NCBI RefSeq assembly: GCF_003857035.1
Contig: NZ_QGSY01000107.1
Location: 1 to 38,487, forward strand
Length of the DNA: 38,487 nucleotides
Origin: Micromonospora arida
Lineage (GTDB): Bacteria; Actinomycetota; Actinomycetes; Mycobacteriales; Micromonosporaceae
Direction of reading: 5' to 3'
Both the position numbers and the translations under genes were made by a program. Of this stretch, positions 1-7,509 are shown one piece after another (positions within the stretch are counted from its first letter, which is position 1; the number at the start of each line of letters is the position of its first letter). The notes under the pieces were generated by a model that ran no database searches, was not told the DNA's origin, and saw only the letters and a list, made by a program, of their open reading frames with translations.

Positions 1-448
1 GCGGTGGGGTGGTCGGCGGCGGAGTCGTCGTGCCACCGGTGCAGGTGACGCCGTTGAGGGCGAAGCTCGTCGGGTCGGGGTTGCTGCCCGTCCAGGACCC
101 GTTGAACCCGAACGACACCGTGCCGTTGGTCGGGACCCCACCGTTGTAGCTCACGTTCTTCGCCGTCACCGCCGACCCGCTCTGCGTCAGCGACGTGTTC
201 CAGGCCTGCGTCACCGTCTGCCCGGCGCCGTACGACCAGGTCAAGGTCCAACTGCTCAACGGATCACCCAGGTTCGTGATCGCCACGTTGGCACCGAAGC
301 CGCCCTGCCACTGCGACGACACGGCGTAGTTCACCGAACAACCCTCAGCCGCGGCACCCGCCGGCAGCGCCGCGACAACGGTCGACGACACCAGTAAGCC
401 GACGCCGGCCGCAACCAGACCGACATTGGTGGCTCTGGATCTGGTCAT
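1..448 (-). CDS. Secreted CBM2 (cellulose-binding) protein, N-terminal part
   Basis: Partial gene: it starts at 448 and runs off the left edge. The ATG is preceded by a strong AGGAGGG ribosome site. Residues 1 to about 33 form a signal peptide (basic MTRSR, hydrophobic core, AGAAA cleavage region). Residues from about 35 to 138 form a family 2 carbohydrate-binding module, starting CSVNYAVSSQWQGGF and ending in TSFALNGVTC. The end Cys pair and the Trp residues in SSQWQGGF, SSWTLTW and GSWTGSNPDP are the usual CBM2 disulfide and cellulose-stacking positions. A Pro/Thr linker (TTTPPPTTPP) follows, so a catalytic domain probably lies outside the window. Likely an exported cellulase, xylanase or oxidative enzyme acting on plant cell wall; the catalytic class cannot be seen. 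A CebR-type operator lies about 100 bp upstream. Confidence 0.9.
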   Translation of the reverse strand, partial: MTRSRATNVGLVAAGVGLLVSSTVVAALPAGAAAEGCSVNYAVSSQWQGGFGANVAITNLGDPLSSWTLTWSYGAGQTVTQAWNTSLTQSGSAVTAKNVSYNGGVPTNGTVSFGFNGSWTGSNPDPTSFALNGVTCTGGTTTPPPTTPP

Positions 449-511
449 GTAGCACCCTCCTCGCGGGACGGCGGCCCATGCATTGGTGGTGGTCGCTGTG
501 CGGTGACCGGT

Positions 512-525
512 TGTGAGCGTTAACA
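512..525. promoter_or_regulatory. Second LacI-family-like operator candidate
   Basis: The site TGTGAGCGTTAACA is an imperfect 14-bp inverted repeat with a central CG; 5 of 7 base pairs are symmetric. A central CpG with TGTnA arms is typical of LacI-family operators. It lies between the CebR-type palindrome and the CBM2 start, where it could act as a second control site. Assignment is by motif shape only. Confidence 0.4.
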
Positions 526-544
526 GGCCGCGCCAGGTATGTTA

Positions 545-558
545 CGGGAGCGCTCCCA
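545..558. promoter_or_regulatory. CebR-type operator
   Basis: The sequence CGGGAGCGCTCCCA contains the perfect 12-bp palindrome GGGAGCGCTCCC and differs at one end base from the known actinobacterial CebR operator TGGGAGCGCTCCCA. CebR is the LacI-family repressor released by cello-oligosaccharides. The site is 97 bp upstream of the CBM2 gene start, so cellulose-dependent induction of that gene is the natural reading. No cebR gene is in the window. Confidence 0.8.
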
Positions 559-634
559 TACCCTCAACAGCATCTATCCCTTGTTCTCACCTACGTCGAC
601 TTTGCCGGTGCGGCTGACCCGGACGCTGCGCTCC

Positions 635-1720
635 TCAGACGACGGTGAGGGTGAGGACACCGTATTGGTTGCCCCGCTGCACGTAGTGCGGCAGATACAA
701 CTTCCACGTCACGCTCAGCTCGCGCCCGGCCCGCATCGAGGCCGGCACCTCGGCGACCATTTCGAACACGGCACTGCCGCCGGCGGGGATCTGCGGGAGC
801 GCGCCGCAGTTCAGCCGGTACAACTGGGCCGAGTTCACCGCGTCGTTTGTCGCGTCGCCGAGAGAGAACCGTTCCATGAGGTAGCCCGGGCAGGGGTCCA
901 GCACGAGGGGGCCGTCGGTCGGGTTGCCCAGCGTCACCCGGAAGGTGAGCCGCGACCCGGCGGCGGCGGTCGTCGGCCCCCGAACAGCGACGGTGAGCTT
1001 TTGAAGCGGCGAGGACGGGGGCTTCGACACCGTCACCGGCTCGGTGAACGCGCTCGCGGACAGCGTCCCCCGCGCGCGGGGGTGGACCCCCTCCCCCTGT
1101 GGACAACCCGGACGCTCGTCGGCGGTGACCGGTGCGCGCAACCTGCCGCCGTCGTGCGGCAGCTCGATAGCGAGCTCCAACGACCCCTTCACGGGCTGAC
1201 AGAACGGCCCGGACCAGTCCAGGCGCAGGCTGGCGTGGCCGCCGGCCGGCACGGCGACCACCCGTGTGCGGCCCTCCTCGTCGATGCCGTGGGCGTAGAG
1301 CATCGGGATCTCGCGGCCGCCGGCGAGCATGGTCGTGGGCACCTCGCCCTGCAGGGTGCACTCGACCGTCGACGAGTTCCGCACGTCCACCTCGCCGATG
1401 AGCTTGCCGATGGCGGCGTCGAAGCCCCGAGGCGTCTCACCGCCGGTGCCGGGCCGGGTCCACGTGGTGAGCCGGCCGGTCAGCTGCTCCGCCCGGCACG
1501 GTTCGCTGCCGGCGGCCGGCGTTCTCGGCTCGGCAGGGCGGCCGTTGAGGTCCTCGCCGGTGATCTTCAGGTCGGCCCAGGGCACGCTGCCGTCGGTTAG
1601 CAGCTCGGTGGGCGCCGGCTCCGCAACCGTCGGGTCCGCGCGACCCGGCTGGGCGTTCGGGTCGGCACACGCTGCCACGGCGGTGAGGGCGATCAGCAGT
1701 GGCACCAGTAGTCGACGCAT
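635..1720 (-). CDS. DUF4232-like lipoprotein
   Basis: A 361-residue predicted lipoprotein. The start at 1720 is chosen because a GAGGGTGA ribosome site precedes it and the lipobox follows directly (LTAVAAC, acylated Cys 18); an earlier in-frame ATG would put ten charged residues before the signal. The middle (about residues 45-185) has the beta-sandwich pattern of DUF4232 proteins: conserved Cys, a VRN..TVECTLQG segment, a G-rich turn, then an R.DWSG.FC strand. A second sandwich-like domain ends in YGVLTLTVV. Function is unknown; exported DUF4232 proteins are common in actinobacteria. It lies 58 bp downstream of the OsmC gene on the same strand and may be co-transcribed with it. Confidence 0.75.
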   Translation of the reverse strand: MRRLLVPLLIALTAVAACADPNAQPGRADPTVAEPAPTELLTDGSVPWADLKITGEDLNGRPAEPRTPAAGSEPCRAEQLTGRLTTWTRPGTGGETPRGFDAAIGKLIGEVDVRNSSTVECTLQGEVPTTMLAGGREIPMLYAHGIDEEGRTRVVAVPAGGHASLRLDWSGPFCQPVKGSLELAIELPHDGGRLRAPVTADERPGCPQGEGVHPRARGTLSASAFTEPVTVSKPPSSPLQKLTVAVRGPTTAAAGSRLTFRVTLGNPTDGPLVLDPCPGYLMERFSLGDATNDAVNSAQLYRLNCGALPQIPAGGSAVFEMVAEVPASMRAGRELSVTWKLYLPHYVQRGNQYGVLTLTVV

Positions 1721-1778
1721 GCCGTCACCCTCACACGAACGAACCCGCACGGGCCTGAGTAGCCGTGCTCAGCGCCGA

Positions 1779-2222
1779 TCAGTCTCCGGCGGGCCCGGGG
1801 CCCTCAGCGATCGCGACGGGAGTGCCGAGCTCGACGGTACGGGAGACCGTGCACAACCGATCGTGTGACTGCTGCAACGACCGGGGCAGCGCCGCACGGG
1901 CCGCGTCGCCCTCCGCGCCCTCCGGGAACGTCACGGTGAACTCGACCCGCAGGTTCCGCATCCGGTTTCCGCCGGCCTCGTCCCGGATCTTGTCACCGGT
2001 GACGGCAACGGCGAACTCGGTCGGCTCGGCGCGACGACTGGTGATGTGGTCCACGTCCACAGCGGTGCAGCCGCCGATGGCAGCCAGCAGCAACTCCACC
2101 GGCGTGAAACTGCCGTCCTCGCCCGCGCCCAACGACACCGACCCGCCACGGGAGTTCCGCACGACGTAGTTGCCCAGGCTGGTGCGCTCGATCGCCACCG
2201 AACGGAAGGTGTCCTCAGTCAT
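1779..2222 (-). CDS. OsmC/Ohr family peroxide-reducing protein
   Basis: A 147-residue OsmC-family protein, the usual full length. OsmC/Ohr enzymes reduce organic hydroperoxides with a pair of Cys residues. Both are present: Cys52 in LLAAIGGCTAVDVDHI and a second in HDRLCTVSRTVE. The SFTPVELLLAAIGGCT helix is the family signature. No ribosome site sits at the proper distance (GGAGG is about 18 nt upstream), but a TAGTTT box lies 6 nt before the ATG, so this gene probably has its own leaderless promoter inside the end of the multicopper oxidase gene. It lies 25 bp after that gene and fits the redox role of the cluster. It is an OsmC-like subfamily member; OsmC versus Ohr cannot be decided by eye. 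Confidence 0.9.
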   Translation of the reverse strand: MTEDTFRSVAIERTSLGNYVVRNSRGGSVSLGAGEDGSFTPVELLLAAIGGCTAVDVDHITSRRAEPTEFAVAVTGDKIRDEAGGNRMRNLRVEFTVTFPEGAEGDAARAALPRSLQQSHDRLCTVSRTVELGTPVAIAEGPGPAGD

Positions 2223-2228
2223 GACAGA

Positions 2229-2234
2229 AAACTA
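2229..2234 (-). promoter_or_regulatory. -10 box, leaderless OsmC start
   Basis: On the minus strand TAGTTT is followed by 6 nt and then the OsmC ATG. This puts the transcription start at the A of the start codon. No clear -35 box was seen. Confidence 0.5.
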
Positions 2235-2247
2235 CAGGCCTCCGCGA

Positions 2248-3987
2248 TCACGAGTACATGAGATGCAGCGTCATCCCGGCATCGGCGTGCGCCAGGTTGT
2301 GGCAGTGATTGGCCCACATCCCCGGGTTGTCGGCCCGGAACGCCACCTCCCACACCTCGCCCGGACGGACGTCGAACGAATCCAGCCACAACGGGCTTCC
2401 GGTCGCCGGCTCTCCATCGCGGGCCAGCACCAGGACGTGATGGCCGTGCAGGTGCCACGGGTGCACGACCTGCGACCGGTTGACGATCGTGAACCGTACG
2501 ACGTCACCCAGGCGTACGACCTGCGGTGGGATGTCCGGGTCAGCCGCGCCGTTGACGGTGTGGCCGTACCGCGGTAGCAGTCTGCGCAGGTCGAGGCCGC
2601 GATCGAGGACGAGGGTGAACGTTTTGTCGAACCGGGACCAGGGCACCGCAGCGGTCGCGCCGTAGCGGAGCGGATCGAGCACCCGCCAGGCGCCGGTCGC
2701 CGTCGACACCGGGCCGGTCGAGTAGACCGCCCGCCCGTCGACGAACAGCGCCACCGGGGTCGCCGGCGCGTCGAAGACCAGGTCGTAGCGGCCCCCGGCC
2801 GGGATCAGCACGGCGGTGTCCACCAGCGGCGTCGGGCCGCGCAGGTCGACGCCGTCGATCGCGGCCACCCGGAACGCGGTCCCGGCCAGGGCGTACCGGT
2901 GCGTCGTGCTGTCGGTGTTGATCAGCCGCAACCGCACCGGCAGGCCGGCCTCGACCTCCTCCACCTTCGGTGCGGGCAACGGACGGCCCGCCAGGGTGTG
3001 CACCGGCACGGTGACGTCGAGGCCGGTCACCGGGCCCGGTCGCACCACCAGCACGCCGTAGAGCCCCATCCGTACGCCGACGTCGGAGGCCGAATGCGTG
3101 TGGTACCAGTACGTTCCGGCCTGGTCGGCGCGGAACCGGTAGACGAACTCCTGCCCGGGCCGCACCGCCGCCTGCGTCACCCCGGGTACGCCGTCCTGAT
3201 CGTTCGGCACGTCGTACCCGTGCCAGTGCAGGGTGACGCCGCGCCCGATGTCCCGGTTGCGCAGCGTCACCTCCAGGACGTCGCCGACGGTGGCGGTCAG
3301 TTCCGGTCCGGGGACCTGCCCGTTGAACGCCCACGCCGCGACGTTCCGGCCGCCCGCGTCCACAGTGGCGGTTGCGGCGGTCAGGGTGAACCGCCGGGTG
3401 GGTTCGTCGGTGATCCGGGCCGCCGGAGAACCATGATCATGCGGTACGGCGGGCGCGGCGCCCGGGGCGACGGTCAAGCCGGTTCCGGTCAGCAGTGCCG
3501 CGACCGCCACCACGAGGGCCGCCCGGGACACCGTCCGGGACGGGCGCGCGCCGAGCGCACGCCCCGAGATCACCGTCGCCGCCACGACTCCGGCGACCGC
3601 GAGCAGCCCGGCCCCGGCCGACGCAGGATAGCCGTGCAGGATCGTCACGAGCAGGGCGCTGCTCGTGGCGTACCCGGCGAAGAGCAGCGGAACCGCGACG
3701 GCCCGGATGTCGCCCGGGGCCCGCAGCAACCGCGGACCGGCGACGCCCACCGCCGCGAGCGACAGTGGGGCCGCGATGAGGACCTTCTCCGCGGCGAACC
3801 ACCAGCCGGCGCGGGCGAGGGCGGTGATCGTGATCGCGCGGGCGAGCGTGGCGAGCAGGGCGACGGCTGCCAGTCCCAGTGCGAGCGGGCGGCGACGGAC
3901 GGCGGACGCGGCGCCACCGCCCAGCCAGGCGGCGGACGCGAGGACCGCGATCACGAGGTCGGCCACGAGCAGCGACCCGGTGGTCAC
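2248..3987 (-). CDS. Membrane-anchored multicopper oxidase
   Basis: A 579-residue fusion of a membrane domain (residues 1-175, about five or six hydrophobic helices) with a laccase-like multicopper oxidase (about 195-579). All copper motifs are present: HWH (254-256), YHTH (295-298), HPWHLH (509-514) and the type 1 plus trinuclear motif HCHNLAHADAGM with Cys562, His567 and Met572 as axial ligand. The enzyme should oxidise a reduced substrate or Cu(I)/metal while reducing O2 to water, on the outer face of the membrane. Most bacterial laccases carry only a signal peptide, so the multi-helix anchor is notable. The start at 3987 overlaps the end of the upstream gene by 4 nt (ATGA), meaning translational coupling. 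The substrate is unknown. Confidence 0.93.
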   Translation of the reverse strand: MTTGSLLVADLVIAVLASAAWLGGGAASAVRRRPLALGLAAVALLATLARAITITALARAGWWFAAEKVLIAAPLSLAAVGVAGPRLLRAPGDIRAVAVPLLFAGYATSSALLVTILHGYPASAGAGLLAVAGVVAATVISGRALGARPSRTVSRAALVVAVAALLTGTGLTVAPGAAPAVPHDHGSPAARITDEPTRRFTLTAATATVDAGGRNVAAWAFNGQVPGPELTATVGDVLEVTLRNRDIGRGVTLHWHGYDVPNDQDGVPGVTQAAVRPGQEFVYRFRADQAGTYWYHTHSASDVGVRMGLYGVLVVRPGPVTGLDVTVPVHTLAGRPLPAPKVEEVEAGLPVRLRLINTDSTTHRYALAGTAFRVAAIDGVDLRGPTPLVDTAVLIPAGGRYDLVFDAPATPVALFVDGRAVYSTGPVSTATGAWRVLDPLRYGATAAVPWSRFDKTFTLVLDRGLDLRRLLPRYGHTVNGAADPDIPPQVVRLGDVVRFTIVNRSQVVHPWHLHGHHVLVLARDGEPATGSPLWLDSFDVRPGEVWEVAFRADNPGMWANHCHNLAHADAGMTLHLMYS

Positions 3988-4436
3988 GCCGGCTCTCCTT
4001 CCCGGGTGACCAGCCGAGCCGTGCCGGCGGGAACCGGGACGGCCAGCTGTCGCGCCGCCCGATGGACACCGACCACGACGTGCACCGCGATGATTCCGTT
4101 GAGCGCGTGCAACCCTCCGATGGTCAGGCCGAGCGGGGTGCTGACACCCGACGCGTCGGTGGACGCCTCGGCCAGCATGGCGATGAGCGGCTGGAGGACG
4201 ACGAGGCCGATCGGCAGGATCGCCAGTCCGATGACCTTTCCCGGCGCCTTCGCCAGCGCGGCGAACAGGGCGGTGAGCACTGTGAGAATCGGGATGACCG
4301 CCATGCCGTTGACGCTGTGCAGCGCGTACGCGTCCTCGCCGGCGGGTCTGGTGAACCCGCCCACGGCGGCGAGGACGAACTGCACGGCGAACGCGACGAG
4401 CAGCAGGGCGCTGACGATGACGAGAGCCTTGCGCAT
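3984..4436 (-). CDS. DUF6220-like four-helix membrane protein
   Basis: A 150-residue protein with four hydrophobic helices (about 5-28, 42-65, 68-92 and 105-130). Conserved His residues occur near the ends of helices (LHSVNGM, GGLHALNGIIAVHVVVGVH), a pattern that could bind heme or a metal at the membrane; this is inference. It resembles DUF6220 proteins of actinobacteria. The ATG has an excellent AGGAGGT ribosome site. It sits 10 bp after the CMD gene and overlaps the multicopper oxidase by 4 nt, so it is made together with that oxidase and may pass electrons to it or help its membrane domain. Confidence 0.8.
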   Translation of the reverse strand: MRKALVIVSALLLVAFAVQFVLAAVGGFTRPAGEDAYALHSVNGMAVIPILTVLTALFAALAKAPGKVIGLAILPIGLVVLQPLIAMLAEASTDASGVSTPLGLTIGGLHALNGIIAVHVVVGVHRAARQLAVPVPAGTARLVTREGEPA

Positions 4437-4446
4437 GGGTTACCTC

Positions 4447-5442
4447 CTAGAGGGGCGCCGAGGCGAGGGCCCGGGCGACGTGATCGGTGGCCGTGATCGC
4501 CCCGTACGCGACCAACCGCACGAGGTCGGCGTCGGCGGGGTGGGAGAGCCGCCAGAGAGCGACGTCGCCCGGGCTGATCGCGCTGGGCGCGAACGCCGCC
4601 AGCAACGCGATCCGCGTCCCGATGCGGTCTGTGCCCGGCACGTCCCGCACCATGTCGACGGCCCAGTCCGCGGGCCGCGCCGGGAACCGCCCCTCCTCCC
4701 AGCGCACCGTGGCCGTGACGGTCTGGCGCGCCACGTCGCCCAGCAGCAGGTCCCCACCCCGGGCAGCGGCGTCCCGTAGCGACGCGTAGGCGACGCCCAC
4801 CGGGCTGTCCCCCGCCCAGGCGGGAGGTGATGCCGTCGGGTCGGCGTCGAGGAGCGGGAGGCTTCGGCCGGGCTCCTTCGACTCCCGGGCCGCCTTGGCG
4901 TAGAGCCGGCCCCCGACCGACCGCACCAGCGGGGAGCGTTGCAGCCCGCCGGGGAGCAGATCGGGGTCGAGCAACGCGGAGACGACCCGGTTGATGAAGT
5001 GGAACGCGAGCAGGGTGCCGGTGATCTCCGGGCCGTGGGTGCTGGTCCAGCCGGCGGCTCTGGGGCTGCGGCTCGCCTGCGCCCAGCCGACGAGCGCGGC
5101 GTGCCTCGGCTCGGGGGGCGTCTCGCCCCGGGCGACAGCCTCGGCCAGCTTCGATGCGCCCAGCGCGTGCAGCAGGAGCACGTGGGCGTCGAGGCAGAAC
5201 TGACAGCGGTTGGCCCGGGACACCGCGGCCGCGACGAGTTCGCGCTCGACCCGGGGCGCGTCCCCGGCGAGCAGCGCCTCCCGCATCAGCGCCCAGGTCG
5301 CGGCCAACACCTCTGGCACGGCCGAGAGCGCCTGGAAGGTCGGCAGCGGCCCGAGAAAGTCGTCGCGCAACTGTTGGTAGACGGCCGCTGTGCGGCCGGT
5401 GGCCGCCCTCGTCGGCGTGGGGGTGAAGAAGCGGTATGTCAT
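4447..5442 (-). CDS. Two-domain carboxymuconolactone decarboxylase/AhpD-like protein
   Basis: A 331-residue protein. The first half has the AhpD core with redox motif CQFCLDAH (Cys80, Cys83, His87) after the ERELVAAAVSRAN helix, the site used by alkylhydroperoxidases. The second half (about 195-331) looks like a repeated helical domain without the Cys pair. This double architecture is about twice the usual AhpD length. Likely role: thiol-based peroxide reduction in the cytoplasm. It is the first gene of the cluster (then the DUF6220-like protein and multicopper oxidase), divergent from the histidine kinase gene. The ribosome site is weak. A decarboxylase role is unlikely given the CxxC motif. 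Confidence 0.87.
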   Translation of the reverse strand: MTYRFFTPTPTRAATGRTAAVYQQLRDDFLGPLPTFQALSAVPEVLAATWALMREALLAGDAPRVERELVAAAVSRANRCQFCLDAHVLLLHALGASKLAEAVARGETPPEPRHAALVGWAQASRSPRAAGWTSTHGPEITGTLLAFHFINRVVSALLDPDLLPGGLQRSPLVRSVGGRLYAKAARESKEPGRSLPLLDADPTASPPAWAGDSPVGVAYASLRDAAARGGDLLLGDVARQTVTATVRWEEGRFPARPADWAVDMVRDVPGTDRIGTRIALLAAFAPSAISPGDVALWRLSHPADADLVRLVAYGAITATDHVARALASAPL

Positions 5443-5518
5443 GGGCTCGATGCTTGTTCCGGCGGGCCGGGAAAACGTCGTGCCGCCGTAGACACTTGCC
5501 CGCCGCTCATACCGCGTC

Positions 5519-5541
5519 CGTGGTACGCCTTAGGTACCACG
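5519..5541. promoter_or_regulatory. Inverted repeat in the divergent redox/two-component promoter
   Basis: Perfect 8-bp arms CGTGGTAC and GTACCACG are separated by 7 nt (GCCTTAG). The centre is 56 bp upstream of the histidine kinase start and about 88 bp upstream of the CMD start. Size and symmetry suit a dimeric activator such as the NarL-type regulator encoded next door; that link is inference. Confidence 0.6.
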
Positions 5542-5573
5542 CGCGCGGGATGCTCCACCGACGACGGCCGTTC

Positions 5574-5579
5574 TACAGT
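5574..5579 (+). promoter_or_regulatory. -10 box, leaderless histidine kinase start
   Basis: TACAGT is followed by 6 nt and then the ATG at 5586. No recognisable -35 box is at the expected place, which suits a promoter that needs an activator bound at the inverted repeat at 5519-5541. Confidence 0.5.
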
Positions 5580-5585
5580 GCGACC

Positions 5586-6716
5586 ATGCGCCGCGACCTC
5601 CCGTACGCCCTCGGCGGTCTCGTCCTCGGCATCCTCCTGCTCGGCAACGCCGTGCTCACCCCGGACGCCGCGCCGGTCGAGGTGCTCGACGTCGCCCTGG
5701 TCCTCGCCACTGTGGTGGCCCTGGCGGCGTGCCGGCGCTACCCGGTGGTGGCGCTGGGCGTGGTCACCGTCGCCATGCTGGCCGTTCACGTCCGGGTGCA
5801 CCCCGGGGTGTCCGCCGCGTTCCCGGTCCTCTGCGCGGTCTACGTCAGCGCCTGGCAGGGACACCGGTCGGCCGCGGCCGTGGCCAGCCTCGCCTTCCTC
5901 GGTAGCTTCCTGGCCCGCGACATCTCGATGGCGCCGGCCGGCCGACCAGGCCAACTGGTCGCCGAGCGGACGGCCCTGCTGCTCGGCTGGTTCGTGGCGG
6001 CCAACGTCGCCGGGCTCGTCGCGCGGCAGCGCCGGGCGTACCTGGAGCAGGTCGAGCAGCGGGCGATCGAGGCCGAACGCACCCGCGAGGAGATGGCGTT
6101 GCGCCGCGCCGGGGAGGAGCGCCTGCGCATCGCCCGCGACCTGCACGACTCCCTGACCCACAGCATCTCGGTGATCAAGGTGCAGGCGGGGATCGCCGTG
6201 CACCTGGCCCGCAAACACGGCGAGGAGCCGTCGGCCACGCTGCTGGCGATCCAGGAGGCCAGCGGCGCCGCGATGCGGGAACTCCGCACGACCCTCGACG
6301 TCCTGCGCACACCCACCGACGGCGATCGGGTCGGGCTGGCCCGGGTGGACGAGCTGGCCGAGCGGACCCGGGCGGTCGGCGTACCGGTGCAGGTGACAGT
6401 CACCGGTCAGCGCGGGGACCTGCCCGACGAGGTCGACCAGGCCGGGTACCGGGTCATCCAGGAGGCCCTCACCAACGTGGCCCGCCACGCCGGGCCTGCG
6501 ACCGCGCACATCCAGGTGGAGTACGCCCCGGCGGGGCTGACCGTCGCGGTCACCGACGACGGTCAGGCGTCGCCGGCTGAGCCCCTGACCCCGGGCGTGG
6601 GCCTGCGCGGCATGCGGGAGCGGGTCAGCGCCCTGGGCGGCACGCTGCGGACCGCCGCGCACGACGACCACGGGTTCACCGTACGGGCCACCTTCCCGCT
6701 GGACGGCCCGCGATGA
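5586..6716 (+). CDS. NarL-type sensor histidine kinase
   Basis: A 376-residue kinase. The start at 5586 fits the TACAGT-N6-ATG leaderless arrangement and begins directly at the first membrane helix; longer in-frame extensions are rich in Arg and Cys and not protein-like. Residues 1-145 hold about four to five membrane helices with almost no external loop, so it may sense a membrane or redox state. A coiled coil (150-175) leads to the HisKA_3 motif RIARDLHDSLTHSISV with phospho-acceptor His187. The ATPase domain has the N box QEALTNVARHA (Asn297), DDG (324-326) and GVGLRGMRERV. It phosphorylates the response regulator encoded 25 bp downstream. The divergent redox genes are the likely target. 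Confidence 0.93.
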   Translation: MRRDLPYALGGLVLGILLLGNAVLTPDAAPVEVLDVALVLATVVALAACRRYPVVALGVVTVAMLAVHVRVHPGVSAAFPVLCAVYVSAWQGHRSAAAVASLAFLGSFLARDISMAPAGRPGQLVAERTALLLGWFVAANVAGLVARQRRAYLEQVEQRAIEAERTREEMALRRAGEERLRIARDLHDSLTHSISVIKVQAGIAVHLARKHGEEPSATLLAIQEASGAAMRELRTTLDVLRTPTDGDRVGLARVDELAERTRAVGVPVQVTVTGQRGDLPDEVDQAGYRVIQEALTNVARHAGPATAHIQVEYAPAGLTVAVTDDGQASPAEPLTPGVGLRGMRERVSALGGTLRTAAHDDHGFTVRATFPLDGPR

Positions 6717-6741
6717 CCGCCCGCCGGCCGGAGGAGCCGGG

Positions 6742-7404
6742 ATGATCCGGGTGCTGCTCGCCGACGACCAGGCGCTGATGCGAGCCGGCTTCCGGGCACT
6801 GCTCGACGCCGAGGACCACCTGGAGGTCGTCGGTGAGGCGAGCGACGGCGCCTCGGCCGTCCACCTGTCGCGGTGTCTGCGCCCGGACGTCGTTCTGATG
6901 GACGTGCAGATGCCGGGCCTCGACGGCATCGAGGCCACCCGGCGCATCGCCGCCGATCCCGACCTCGCCGCGATCCGCGTTCTCATCCTCACCAACTACG
7001 GGCTCGACTCCTATGTGTTCGCCGCCCTCCGCGCGGGCGCCAGCGGCTTTCTCCTCAAGGACGCCGACCCCGCCGACCTGCTGCACGCCGTCACCGTCGT
7101 CGCGCGCGGCGACGCGCTGCTCGCGCCAACCGTCACCCGCACACTGATCAGTGAGTTCGTGGCCGGCCCACCGCCGGCCGTGCCGACGGCCGGACGCGAC
7201 GTGCTGACCGCCCGGGAGCAGGAGGTCGTCGAGCTGGTCGCCCGTGGGCTGACCAACGACGAGATCGCCGTGCGCATGGTGATCAGTCCGCTGACCGCCA
7301 AGACACACGTCAACCGGGCCATGACGAAGCTGCACTGCCGCGACCGGGCGCAGCTGGTCGTGTGGGCGTACGAGTCGGGGCTGATCACGCCACGTCGGCG
7401 GTGA
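6742..7404 (+). CDS. NarL/LuxR-family response regulator
   Basis: A 220-residue regulator with an intact receiver domain: acidic pair Asp8/Asp9, phospho-acceptor Asp54 in DVVLMDVQMPG, Thr84 and Lys106. The LuxR-type helix-turn-helix lies at about residues 153-212 (LTAREQEVVELVARGLTNDE, then TAKTHVNRAMTKL). It has a clear GGAGGAG ribosome site and follows the kinase gene by 25 bp, so the two form one operon. NarL-type dimers bind inverted repeats; the 23-bp repeat at 5519-5541 is the obvious candidate site. Confidence 0.95.
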   Translation: MIRVLLADDQALMRAGFRALLDAEDHLEVVGEASDGASAVHLSRCLRPDVVLMDVQMPGLDGIEATRRIAADPDLAAIRVLILTNYGLDSYVFAALRAGASGFLLKDADPADLLHAVTVVARGDALLAPTVTRTLISEFVAGPPPAVPTAGRDVLTAREQEVVELVARGLTNDEIAVRMVISPLTAKTHVNRAMTKLHCRDRAQLVVWAYESGLITPRRR

Positions 7405-7509
7405 CCGCCGTCTCCGAGAGCGGAGTCGACCAGCCCCCTTGGGACATGAGGGAAGGTCGACGCATTAGCATTGCCGCCGTCCGCGACGGCTCTGCTGAAT
7501 CGAGGCGAC

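Noticed and set aside
7396..7408. GGCGGTGACCGCC as a terminator of the response regulator gene
   Set aside because: Stem of only 5 bp overlapping the stop codon; too weak to call.
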